A stretch of 64,000 nucleotides of DNA from Gammaproteobacteria bacterium. Lineage in GTDB: Bacteria; Pseudomonadota; Gammaproteobacteria; Arenicellales; UBA868. The notes beneath the pieces were generated by a model. The model was not told the origin of the DNA and made no database searches. It was given only the letters and a program-made list of their open reading frames with translations. Each line of letters starts with the position of its first letter. Position 1 is the stretch's first letter. Location of the stretch: contig JAKUQS010000004.1 in the NCBI GenBank assembly GCA_022451485.1, positions 62,001 through 126,000 on the forward strand, written 5' to 3'. Below, in pieces: positions 8,583 through 16,439 of the stretch. Made by a program: the position numbers and the translations under genes.

Positions 8583-9074
8583 TTGTCTATTCCAACACAC
8601 CTGAATCCATCAGGCAGCAGCCGTCCTAACGGCGTTCTGCACGGCCTCCTAGCGCTGGATCAGGTAGCCATCGATGTCTCTGTCTCAAGTAAGAAACGCC
8701 TGATGGAAGAAGTCGCAACGTTATTGATCCGAGGAAATGCTTCTCTCAATAAAGACACGGTTTTTCATCTGCTTGTTGCACGAGAACGATTAGGCAGCAC
8801 GGGTATTGGTCACGGCATTGCGATTCCACACGCGCGACTAAACGGTATTCAGACACCAACTGCCGCCGTTCTTCGACTGACCAGACCCCTGTCTTTTGAT
8901 GCAATTGATGGAGAACCCGTATCACTAGTACTTGCCCTGGTCGTGCCCGCAGATGCCACTGAAACACACCTGGAAATTCTTGCTGCGTTAGCCAAACTGA
9001 GCGATGACCCTGCCCGACGCGCTGATTTTCATTCAGCAGCAAGTTGCGATGATCTTTTTAATCTCCTTACCTAA
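8583..9074 (+). CDS. ptsN: PTS IIA-like nitrogen-regulatory protein PtsN
   Basis: 163-aa EIIA(Ntr) domain, a phosphorylatable regulatory protein of the nitrogen PTS that does not carry sugar. The acceptor site is visible as GIGHGIAIPHARL (His of IPHAR). It opens with TTG, supported by a GGAGA about 7 bases upstream. With the HPr and enzyme I genes that follow it forms a complete phosphorelay. In other gammaproteobacteria this branch affects K+ transport and envelope stress; its targets here are unknown. Confidence 0.93.
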   Translation: MSIPTHLNPSGSSRPNGVLHGLLALDQVAIDVSVSSKKRLMEEVATLLIRGNASLNKDTVFHLLVARERLGSTGIGHGIAIPHARLNGIQTPTAAVLRLTRPLSFDAIDGEPVSLVLALVVPADATETHLEILAALAKLSDDPARRADFHSAASCDDLFNLLT

Positions 9075-9139
9075 CCCAATTACGGATTGCCTGACGACCG
9101 TCTGAGTCTGGCACGTCGGTGACCAAAGGCAACGATGGA

Positions 9140-9412
9140 ATGAAACTCGAACGCCAAACGGAAGTCATCAACCGATTGGGATTGCATGCCCGTGCCTCCG
9201 CCAAACTTGTCAAATCTGCGGGTCGTTATACCAGCTCGATACAGATCGGAACCGACTCCGAAACTGTCGACGGTAAGAGCATCATGGGGCTCATGATGCT
9301 TGCTGCGACACAGGGCACAACCATGACAATAACCGTCGAAGGCGAAGACGCAGAAAGTGCAATGCACGACATTGTCAGCCTGTTTGAAAACCGCTTCGAC
9401 GAGCACGAATAA
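9140..9412 (+). CDS. HPr-family phosphocarrier (HPr/NPr)
   Basis: About 90-aa phosphocarrier that accepts phosphate from enzyme I and passes it to PtsN. The active-site motif GLHARASAKLVK with its His is near residue 18, and the second conserved helix (GKSIMGLMMLAA) carries the Ser that HPr kinases modify in other lineages. The frame reaches back to a GTG at 9119, but starting at the ATG at 9140 gives the normal family length. Its stop overlaps the enzyme I start (TAATG). Since no sugar permease is nearby, an NPr-like regulatory role is likely. Confidence 0.93.
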   Translation: MKLERQTEVINRLGLHARASAKLVKSAGRYTSSIQIGTDSETVDGKSIMGLMMLAATQGTTMTITVEGEDAESAMHDIVSLFENRFDEHE

Positions 9413-11154
9413 TGCTATCGCTTTTCGGCACAGGTATTGGTCGCCACATCGCTATTGGCCGGGCGGTTGTTCTCGGCAACACTGAGCGAACAATCTCACG
9501 GCACCTGTTAACAAACGATCAAATCGATGACGAAATATCCCGGTTGCATTTCGCAGTTAACGATGCTCGAGCAGGACTGATACGCCTGGCAGACAATCTA
9601 CCGGCGGATGCCCCGCCGGAGACGCGAGCCTTTATCGATGTTCATCTATTGATGCTGGACGACCCCGTGATTGCCATCGCTCCAATCAACACCATTCGCG
9701 AACAAAAGAAGAACGCGGAATGGGCGTTGAAACTAAATGCCGACAGGTTGATCACTTTTTTTGAGGGCATTGAAGATGCGTACCTGCGCAGTAAGCAAAA
9801 CGATGTCATTCAGGTTGTTGATCGCATTTTGTTATCATTGCAACAAGCACCTGCTGAAGCGGATAACAGACTGGCCCATGATCTAGCCGGTCACATTGTT
9901 GTAGCGGCCGATCTCACTCCCGCTGACACCGTGATGTTGCGACATCGACACATGGCCGGCTTTGTCACACGCTTTGGTGGCCCCATTTCTCACACAGCCA
10001 TTCTAGCGAGAAGTTTGCGCGTTCCCGCAGTGTTGGGCCTGCACGGCACCATCGACTACATCCATAACGACGATCTTCTGGTGATCGATGCTGCGAACAA
10101 CACGGTTTTAGTAGCACCTGATGAAACCTTACTGGCAGAGTTCCGACATCGTCGGGATCAAGCGCAGGCGCGGACACTTTCGCTCCAATCACTGCAGACA
10201 AAAAAAGCGCAAACACAAGACGGTCGAATCGTGCGTCTTCTTGCCAATGTTGAATTACCAGAGGATCTTGACGTACTGCCCGATGCCGGCGCCGACGGCA
10301 TCGGTCTGTATCGGACTGAGTTTCTTTTCATGAATGCTCATCAGCAACCCAGCGAATCAGAACAATACAACGCTTACTGCCAGGTTCTGGAACACTCTCC
10401 AGGCCCTGTTGCTATCCGCACACTCGATCTCGGTGCAGACAAACAGGTAGACGGAGGCCGTAGCAATAGCCAAAACACCGTCAATCCAGCGCTAGGGCTA
10501 CGCGCGATACGCCTTTGCCTGCGTGAACCGGATCTTTTCAAACCACAACTGAGAGCGATTTTTCGAGCAGCAATCACCGGTCAAGCTACCATCATGATTC
10601 CCATGCTCTCGAGCCTGTCGGAGTTAGATCAGGCTTTAATGATTATCGACGAAGTGAAGGATGAACTTTCGCGTGAAGGCATCCCATTCAAATCAGATGT
10701 ACCCATTGGCGGCATGATTGAGGTCCCGGCTGCCGCGATCGCTGCTGATCTCTTTGCGAGGAAACTGGATTTTCTATCGATCGGGACCAACGACCTAATC
10801 CAATATACCCTGGCCATTGATCGCATTGACGACGAAGTAAACTATTTGTACAACCCACTTCACCCGGCTGTCCTGCGATTAATTCATCAAATTATTCAGG
10901 CAGGGGCCACTGCCGGCATCCCTGTTTCCATGTGCGGAGAAATGGCCGGTGATCCGGACTACACGCGCCTGTTGCTAGGACTCGGTTTAAGGGAGTTCAG
11001 TATGGAGTGTTCAAGTTTGCCGGAAATAAAACAACGAATTCGAGAATCTGACATCAACGCCCAACGAGCTACGATTGAGGAAATCCTGGCAGCGTCCGTA
11101 CCCTCCCAGTTGGATCAACTGGTCGCTCAACTCAATGACGGAACAAGTGACTGA
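9412..11154 (+). CDS. ptsI: PTS enzyme I (phosphoenolpyruvate-protein phosphotransferase)
   Basis: 580-aa enzyme I that takes phosphate from PEP and gives it to HPr. The phosphorylated His lies in GGPISHTAILARS (about residue 194). The C-terminal PEP-binding barrel shows GIGLYRTEFLFM, IGTNDLIQYTLAIDR and the catalytic-Cys segment VSMCGEMAGDP. There is no N-terminal GAF domain, so this is ptsI-like and not the GAF-bearing ptsP that normally feeds PtsN. It is the only enzyme I in the window and is translationally coupled to the HPr gene, so it probably serves the regulatory relay. Confidence 0.94.
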   Translation: MLSLFGTGIGRHIAIGRAVVLGNTERTISRHLLTNDQIDDEISRLHFAVNDARAGLIRLADNLPADAPPETRAFIDVHLLMLDDPVIAIAPINTIREQKKNAEWALKLNADRLITFFEGIEDAYLRSKQNDVIQVVDRILLSLQQAPAEADNRLAHDLAGHIVVAADLTPADTVMLRHRHMAGFVTRFGGPISHTAILARSLRVPAVLGLHGTIDYIHNDDLLVIDAANNTVLVAPDETLLAEFRHRRDQAQARTLSLQSLQTKKAQTQDGRIVRLLANVELPEDLDVLPDAGADGIGLYRTEFLFMNAHQQPSESEQYNAYCQVLEHSPGPVAIRTLDLGADKQVDGGRSNSQNTVNPALGLRAIRLCLREPDLFKPQLRAIFRAAITGQATIMIPMLSSLSELDQALMIIDEVKDELSREGIPFKSDVPIGGMIEVPAAAIAADLFARKLDFLSIGTNDLIQYTLAIDRIDDEVNYLYNPLHPAVLRLIHQIIQAGATAGIPVSMCGEMAGDPDYTRLLLGLGLREFSMECSSLPEIKQRIRESDINAQRATIEEILAASVPSQLDQLVAQLNDGTSD

Positions 11155-11166
11155 GATCCACCCCGC

Positions 11167-11475
11167 ATGACCGCTTGTAATGGCTCCGAGTCCTTCGCAC
11201 TGCAAGTGCTAGGGCCCAGCATGGCCCCCGAGTTTCCGGCAGGCTGCATCGTCATTGTTGAGCCAACCGGCGTTATAAGCGATGGCTGTTTCGTTGTCGC
11301 GGAACATTTGGGGGAAATCCTGCTACGACAACTAAAGAATCTGAACGGACACTGGTTTTTGCACGCGCTGGCAGATAACTACCCGGCACTTGCAATCGAC
11401 GGACTTGAGCAGATACGCGGACGCGTCATCCAAAGAGCAGGGCGGCGACGGCGCGATAACAAACTCTATGTATAA
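11167..11475 (+). CDS. Small stand-alone S24/LexA-like peptidase-fold protein, probably inactive
   Basis: 102-aa protein resembling only the C-terminal domain of LexA/UmuD/phage-repressor (S24) proteins, with no DNA-binding domain. The nucleophile motif GPSM is at residues 16-19 and the usual C-terminal pattern ALADNYPAL is present. At the position where family members have the catalytic Lys (about residue 54) this protein has Arg (ILLRQLKN), so self-cleavage is doubtful. It begins 12 bp after ptsI on the same strand and ends 10 bp from the convergent response-regulator gene. Function is not known; the fold call is from motif recognition only. Confidence 0.65.
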   Translation: MTACNGSESFALQVLGPSMAPEFPAGCIVIVEPTGVISDGCFVVAEHLGEILLRQLKNLNGHWFLHALADNYPALAIDGLEQIRGRVIQRAGRRRRDNKLYV

Positions 11476-11485
11476 CCGCTGTTGA

Positions 11486-12157
11486 TCAGTCAGCGATTTT
11501 TCTAGTGCCCCGTTCGTGACGACGAAACCCATTTTCGACCGCCATCACTGCGGCCTCTACTCGTGAGCGCACGCCAAGCTTTCGCAATACCGCCTTAACA
11601 TGCAGCTTGACTGTTCCATCGGTGATCTCTAAACGCTGTGCAATGACTTTATTGCTCTGCCCTTCGGACAGATGCTCGAGTATTTCCAACTCACGGGGCG
11701 TCAAACTATCAAACCACTGATGCTCGTCTTTACTCGAGGGATGCCCCTGCTTGACCAGCTCGGCCAATACCGATGTAAGTCCAGGTGCAACAGCGACGTT
11801 GCCAGTCAAAACTTCGTGCAGAGAAGCAACCAGTTCATCCGGTTCCATGTCTTTTAACAAATAGCCCCGCGCCCCGAGTTGCAGTGCGGTGGCAAGGTCA
11901 GTCTCGTCCGGGCTCGTTGTCAAAACTACTGCTGACAGGGCCATCTGTTCACGTGCAAGATGACGCAAGACAGAGAGACCGTCCATCTTCGGCATGCGCA
12001 AATCAATAAGCAACAAATCCGGTTTTTCAGAAACCGCGAGGCGAATCCCCTCTTCGGGATCACCAACCGCTGCCACCACATCGATACCACGTCGCTCCAA
12101 TAGCCCCTGCAGACCCGCGCGAAAAAGGGCATGATCATCGATCAGAATCACACGCAT
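11486..12157 (-). CDS. NarL/FixJ-family response regulator
   Basis: Two-domain response regulator of about 224 aa. The receiver has the acidic pocket (VILIDDHALF), the phospho-Asp in LLIDLRMPKMDG and a conserved Lys (GYLLKDMEPDE). The C-terminal LuxR-type HTH reads LTPRELEILEHLSEG...NKVIAQRLEITDGTVKLHV. It overlaps the stop of the upstream kinase (GTGATGA; either GTG 12160 or ATG 12157 could start). The sequence resembles NarL in the HTH, but no nitrate-respiration genes lie nearby, so the target genes are unknown. The adjacent dsr locus is an obvious candidate. Confidence 0.92.
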   Translation of the reverse strand: MRVILIDDHALFRAGLQGLLERRGIDVVAAVGDPEEGIRLAVSEKPDLLLIDLRMPKMDGLSVLRHLAREQMALSAVVLTTSPDETDLATALQLGARGYLLKDMEPDELVASLHEVLTGNVAVAPGLTSVLAELVKQGHPSSKDEHQWFDSLTPRELEILEHLSEGQSNKVIAQRLEITDGTVKLHVKAVLRKLGVRSRVEAAVMAVENGFRRHERGTRKIAD

Positions 12158-13170
12158 CACACACCGTCTCCCAACGCTTTATCTTGCATGATTGGCAGAG
12201 TCAATATAATTCGAGTACCGTCTCCCGGTTCGCTTTCAAGCTGTAACGTTGCGCCGATACTACCAGCACGTTCTTGCATAATAGAAAGACCAAAGTGGTT
12301 GTCTATCTCGCCAGAAGTTAACGACATTCCAATACCATCATCCTCGATCAGCACGCGGCGTGCATCATGCGCCTGATTCAGAAGGATACGCACCATATCA
12401 GCACCAGAATGCTTACGCACGTTAGCAAGCCCTTCCTGCACAATGCGCAGTACTTGCCGCTCATACTCAACGGGTAAGTTAACCGCGGGCCAGTGATTCT
12501 GTAGTACCGCTTCGATGGAACTGGTCAGGCGAAAACGCGAAACCGCCTTCTCGATCGCCGAGACCACACCATTACCATCGACTGGTAAACGAAAGTAGGT
12601 AATGAGTTCGCGCAATTCAATGTTGGCTTCGTCGAGGCCGGCCTGAATGTTCTCCATCTCTTTCCAGATGGCCACTTCATTATCCTGGCGCAAGGTATCA
12701 TCGAGCACCCGCACCTGCATCTTTAGACTGGCGAGGCTCTGTGCAAGCGAGTCGTGTAATTCGTTGGCTATTGCCGAACGATCCTCAAAGCGAAGGAGGC
12801 GATCAGAATGCCTAGCCAACCGCGATTGCTGCTGCAGCAACTGAGCCTCCTGATCAGCGGCCAGTGACTCGAGCCACTCGGCTAGCCGATTAATGTCATC
12901 GCACAGCTCGCTCGTATCGGTGAGATTGGTCGCGGGTAACCGTGCGGAAAAATTACCTTGGCGAATTTCAGATGCCCACTGGCGAACTTGATCCAGTGCC
13001 TGATGCGGGGCCGCGTTTCGTCGACCCACCAACACCATAGCCAATAGAACTAGCAGCAGACCCAACGGTATCATTTGTAGCAATAACGAGGACATCCCTA
13101 ACCCCACGCTGACTGTTGTTATAGCCGCCAGTACTGCCATCAACAGCACCCAGTATCTCGCTATAAACAC
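12157..13170 (-). CDS. NarX-like sensor histidine kinase lacking a periplasmic sensor domain
   Basis: About 337-aa membrane kinase. Two hydrophobic helices (about residues 5-25 and 28-45) are separated by only a few residues, so there is essentially no periplasmic domain. A HAMP-like linker (HQALDQVRQWASEIRQGNF), the HisKA_3 dimerisation helix with ANELHDSLAQSLASLK (phospho-His), and a HATPase with VQEGLANVRKHS and DDGIG follow. An ATG further upstream is in frame, but a GGGAGG four bases before the GTG at 13170 marks that as the likely start. It pairs with the NarL-like regulator downstream. The signal is probably sensed in the membrane, the HAMP region or the cytoplasm. Confidence 0.88.
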   Translation of the reverse strand: MFIARYWVLLMAVLAAITTVSVGLGMSSLLLQMIPLGLLLVLLAMVLVGRRNAAPHQALDQVRQWASEIRQGNFSARLPATNLTDTSELCDDINRLAEWLESLAADQEAQLLQQQSRLARHSDRLLRFEDRSAIANELHDSLAQSLASLKMQVRVLDDTLRQDNEVAIWKEMENIQAGLDEANIELRELITYFRLPVDGNGVVSAIEKAVSRFRLTSSIEAVLQNHWPAVNLPVEYERQVLRIVQEGLANVRKHSGADMVRILLNQAHDARRVLIEDDGIGMSLTSGEIDNHFGLSIMQERAGSIGATLQLESEPGDGTRIILTLPIMQDKALGDGV

Positions 13171-13217
13171 GGATCCTCCCATCAACTGGCTGCATTCAAT
13201 TCTTGAATACCCCTTTG

Positions 13218-14336
13218 TCAAACAGTCAGCCAACGATCACGAGCGGACACTGGCCAAGTATCCACGATGCATCCATCATCGATTACCAACGCCTCTTTGT
13301 GCAGGGCGCTGGTCGGACAAACGTGGCCCGGAATTGCTAACAAAGTGTCCCCAGGCTGATACCGGTGGGCATCGGGTGTTTGCAAAACGAGGTGCTCTTC
13401 GTTCTGAAGAATGACTTCTGGGCCTGTCAATGATGGAAACGCTAAACGCTTAGATAGCGCAGGATCAGACGCACAGGCCTTGTAGCCCAGATCGAGGGTC
13501 AAGGTCTCACGAGTTGGGCGACTAATGACACGCGTCAAGATTCTTAAAGCTGGTACATAATCAAGATCAGGATAGAGTTCACCATATCCCGCATCAAAAA
13601 ATGTATTGGTTCCTGGACTTAGTTCCAGCACTGAGTCGTCAATGGCAGCATAAACTGGAAATGTGCCAGTACCCCCAGCAATGATCCTAGGAACACGTAG
13701 ATCCTTCTTTTCGAGTTGGTTTCGAAAAGCGTCAGCCAATGCCCAACACTGCAATACTGCCTCCGTTCGATCATCTAAATGAGTTTGATGATTTTGGCCA
13801 TCGTAAAGATGCAACCCGCCCGCACGGAGACCCGGGGAATTAGAGATCTGATGGTACAGCGCCGTAGCGCGATCTCCCGGTGGCAACCCAGTGCGCTGTT
13901 GTCCACTGTCGAGATCAAGCAGCACATCAACCACCATACTTGCTTTTTTCATCGCTGAAGCCAGATCAGCCACCGGCTGTTCGTGATCGGCAATCACCCG
14001 CAAATTGACTAATGGGAAGGCCGTCTTGAATTCCACTGCCCGCCGCAGATTTGGACCAACCAGCGGATAGGCGAGTACTATGTCTATTACGCCACAACTC
14101 GCCAACATTTCCGCTTCAGCAAAGGTTGCGCACTTGTGTCGTGTAATACCACGATCAAGTTGCAACTTGATCACCGCAGCCATTTTGTGAGTCTTGCAAT
14201 GAGGACGAAGGCGAGCAACTCCGCCAGATTGACGAATCATCTCATCAAGATTGTGCTGCAATGCCTGTCGAAAAATAACTAATCCGGGCGATAAGATGGC
14301 ATCGGTGTCACGGATCGAAAAATCGATAAACTCCAT
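13218..14336 (-). CDS. PLP-dependent D-threonine aldolase / D-serine dehydratase-like enzyme
   Basis: About 372-aa fold-type III PLP enzyme. The PLP-lysine region is LRPHCKTHKM near residue 40 (the Lys after HCKTH), in an alanine-racemase-like N-terminal barrel. The C-terminal domain ends with PGHVCPTSALH; a His-x-Cys pair in this place binds Zn in eukaryotic D-serine dehydratases of this family. Either cleavage of D-threonine-like 3-hydroxy amino acids or dehydration of D-serine is possible. The frame extends 33 codons further upstream, but the ATG at 14336 (GGAAA upstream) starts where family proteins do. It lies between dsrR and the two-component genes; no link to sulfur oxidation is known. 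Confidence 0.8.
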   Translation of the reverse strand: MEFIDFSIRDTDAILSPGLVIFRQALQHNLDEMIRQSGGVARLRPHCKTHKMAAVIKLQLDRGITRHKCATFAEAEMLASCGVIDIVLAYPLVGPNLRRAVEFKTAFPLVNLRVIADHEQPVADLASAMKKASMVVDVLLDLDSGQQRTGLPPGDRATALYHQISNSPGLRAGGLHLYDGQNHQTHLDDRTEAVLQCWALADAFRNQLEKKDLRVPRIIAGGTGTFPVYAAIDDSVLELSPGTNTFFDAGYGELYPDLDYVPALRILTRVISRPTRETLTLDLGYKACASDPALSKRLAFPSLTGPEVILQNEEHLVLQTPDAHRYQPGDTLLAIPGHVCPTSALHKEALVIDDGCIVDTWPVSARDRWLTV

Positions 14337-14686
14337 GTATCGTTTCCAGCGTAGTAACGCAGTCAATCGGTTGCGTAGTTGGCAGGTGTGCGATCTCGTG
14401 ATCACTGCCCGCAGGTGCTGAAAGCACTCTAGCATGCGCGTGAATTCTACGTCGCCCCTAGCCCAACAGGCCCATTTCGCCTAGATCGTATAACTCGAGT
14501 ATGCTCACAACAAGATGGTAGCGTGATCAATAAAAGTGATGTAACTCGACTCCTGAAACACACGCCGCGGGGCCAGCTGAGTTTCACTAGAGCGCCAAAG
14601 CGGTTCATGCTCTAGTCTGATCACTCAAGGGCGATGCTGTGCAGCTCTTACATGGCACAACCACCATTAGCAAAATGGCAATTGTT
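14337..14686. other. 350-bp gap between dsrR and the PLP enzyme gene
   Basis: No convincing gene is seen. It contains a perfect 8-bp inverted repeat (ACTAGAGC at 14586-14593, GCTCTAGT at 14609-14616, 15-base loop). No T-run follows on the minus strand, so it is not a standard terminator for the dsr operon. The rest should include the promoter of the downstream minus-strand gene at 14336, but I could not identify clear promoter boxes. In Allochromatium dsrS follows dsrR; no such gene is here. Confidence 0.5.
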
Positions 14687-15001
14687 TTACGTCGCCGTTT
14701 GATAATTCGGATCGTTGGGATTTCTGAAAATAAACTGCGGATCCACCTCGTTCTCGATATAAACAAAATCTAATACCGTATCGTTTAACAACTCCATACT
14801 GGTCGGCGCGATAAGCAAACGAACACCATGTTGCAGGCTAACTGTATCCTCCTCGCGCGGCTCATCAAATCCCATGGCATAGTCAATTGCACCGTCACGG
14901 TCACGTTTAGCCGCCACGCGAAGAACAGGCTGCCCCTCACCGCTTTCGGCTGCCGCCTGTACTACCTGGGCAGCGGCTTTTGGGGTAATGATTAAACTCA
15001 T
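14687..15001 (-). CDS. dsrR: DsrR, cysteine-less A-type scaffold-like protein
   Basis: 104-aa protein with the IscA/HesB fold start (MSLIITPKAAAQVV) and body (GVRLLIAPTSMELLND, VLDFVYIENEVDPQFIFRNPN). It contains no cysteine at all, so the three Cys ligands of IscA are missing. That is the defining feature of DsrR, described in purple sulfur bacteria as affecting dsr expression after transcription and not as a cluster carrier. It is the last gene of the dsr operon, 24 bp after dsrN. Confidence 0.88.
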   Translation of the reverse strand: MSLIITPKAAAQVVQAAAESGEGQPVLRVAAKRDRDGAIDYAMGFDEPREEDTVSLQHGVRLLIAPTSMELLNDTVLDFVYIENEVDPQFIFRNPNDPNYQTAT

Positions 15002-15025
15002 GCGTGAACCAGGGTCTGTGTTCGA

Positions 15026-16390
15026 TTAACTGCAATGCCGGACAAAATCGACGAACCGATCAACCCAAGGGTTAGCCGCCACGTGGCGTTGATGCAGAAA
15101 ACCCGCCAGCAGATTGCGATAGACAATCCCATCGTGCTTGCCATCAATGCCGTGACCTCGAGTCACAGATGAAGCCCAACGCGTATCACCCGGTAATGAT
15201 AGAAGTTGTGCGTAATGAAACTCATGGGCAGGACATTCATCACCATTGATACTCGGCCATGGGTGGGCCTCCCGCGGCTGAAACCTTGCGTACCCGCGAC
15301 CCACCGGCTTCTTCTCAATCACCGCATCGGCTGGAATTACGCCAACCATCTCACCATAGTCCTCGTGCCAACGAAGGGAACGACACAGGTACATAAGTCC
15401 CCCGCATTCCGCATAAGACGGTCCACCGTTTTTTATGAAATCTCGAATATCCCGCTGCAATGTTTGGTTAGCTGCCAATGTCGAAATAAACGACTCTGGA
15501 AAGCCCCCACCAATAAACAACCCATCGACCGCTGGTAACCGCGCGTGATTCAACGTATCGAACGGTACCAGTTCAGCCCCCGCCCGACCAAATGCAGCGA
15601 GATCGTCCGGGTAATAAAAACCGAAGGCCGCATCTTTGGCGATGGCAATTCGCACCTTGGCCGTTAACTGTGCTGGCGATGGAGTCACGGCCGGGCGCGG
15701 GGATATGTCAGTGATCACAGTGCGTCGCAGTAGCTCGGGAATATCTACTTGTTGCTCTACGAGTTGCGCCATCCGGTCAATCTGCGCTTGACCGCACATA
15801 TGTTCCGATACCGTCACCAACCCTAAGTGACGCTCGCCAATGACCATATCGGGATCACGACGAATCGCCCCTAACACAGGAATATCCGTGTAACGTGACA
15901 AAGCGGCGCGTAATTTTTGTTCGTGGCGTTCGCCAGCGACAAAATTGAGGATAACTCCAGCGATCTGGATAGTCGTATCGAAACTTGCGGTACCCTGCAG
16001 TAGTGGCGCAATACCCCGAGTAATGCCCCGGGCATCGAGCACTAAAACAACTGGCAGACCGAGCTGGTGCGCCAAAGCCGCATTACTGTCCTTTCCGTTA
16101 ACATCGACACCGTCGTGCAAACCCTTTGTTCCTTCGACCAACACGACATCGGCACCTTGCCGAGCTTGGTCAAAACATGCGTTGATCTCATCACTTTCCA
16201 TTGTGAAAAAGTCGAGGTTCCAACAAGTCCTGCCAGCTGCCTGACTGAGCCACATCGGGTCAATATAGTCCGGACCTTTTTTAAACGGTGCGACTTTCAT
16301 ACCACGCCGACAAAGTGCAGCGGCAAGACCCACACTAACCGCTGTCTTGCCAGAGGACTTGCCGGCAGCTGAGATAAGCAAATAATTCAT
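15026..16390 (-). CDS. dsrN: DsrN, siroheme amidase (CbiA-like)
   Basis: About 454-aa glutamine amidotransferase related to cobyrinic acid a,c-diamide synthase. It is known to convert siroheme to the siroheme amide used by DsrAB. An N-terminal P-loop (SAAGKSSGKTAVSVGLAAAL) and switch region (FKKGPDYIDPMW) bind ATP. The C-terminal class I amidotransferase domain has FIGGGFPE and YAECGGLMYLC, whose Cys is the nucleophile. The frame opens with TTG two codons earlier, but ATG 16390 is preferred. Without the dsr context it would be called CbiA/CobB; no cobalamin genes are nearby. Confidence 0.93.
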   Translation of the reverse strand: MNYLLISAAGKSSGKTAVSVGLAAALCRRGMKVAPFKKGPDYIDPMWLSQAAGRTCWNLDFFTMESDEINACFDQARQGADVVLVEGTKGLHDGVDVNGKDSNAALAHQLGLPVVLVLDARGITRGIAPLLQGTASFDTTIQIAGVILNFVAGERHEQKLRAALSRYTDIPVLGAIRRDPDMVIGERHLGLVTVSEHMCGQAQIDRMAQLVEQQVDIPELLRRTVITDISPRPAVTPSPAQLTAKVRIAIAKDAAFGFYYPDDLAAFGRAGAELVPFDTLNHARLPAVDGLFIGGGFPESFISTLAANQTLQRDIRDFIKNGGPSYAECGGLMYLCRSLRWHEDYGEMVGVIPADAVIEKKPVGRGYARFQPREAHPWPSINGDECPAHEFHYAQLLSLPGDTRWASSVTRGHGIDGKHDGIVYRNLLAGFLHQRHVAANPWVDRFVDFVRHCS

Positions 16391-16439
16391 GGTCAATCCA
16401 GCCGCGACGATCCCTTGCGACTAAAGGCGCAGGCAGGCC

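Noticed and set aside
14687-15001. IscA/ErpA Fe-S carrier
   Set aside because: It lacks every cysteine needed to bind a cluster and ends the dsr operon, so DsrR fits better.
15026-16390. Cobalamin biosynthesis CbiA
   Set aside because: No other cobalamin genes nearby; position between dsrP and dsrR identifies DsrN.
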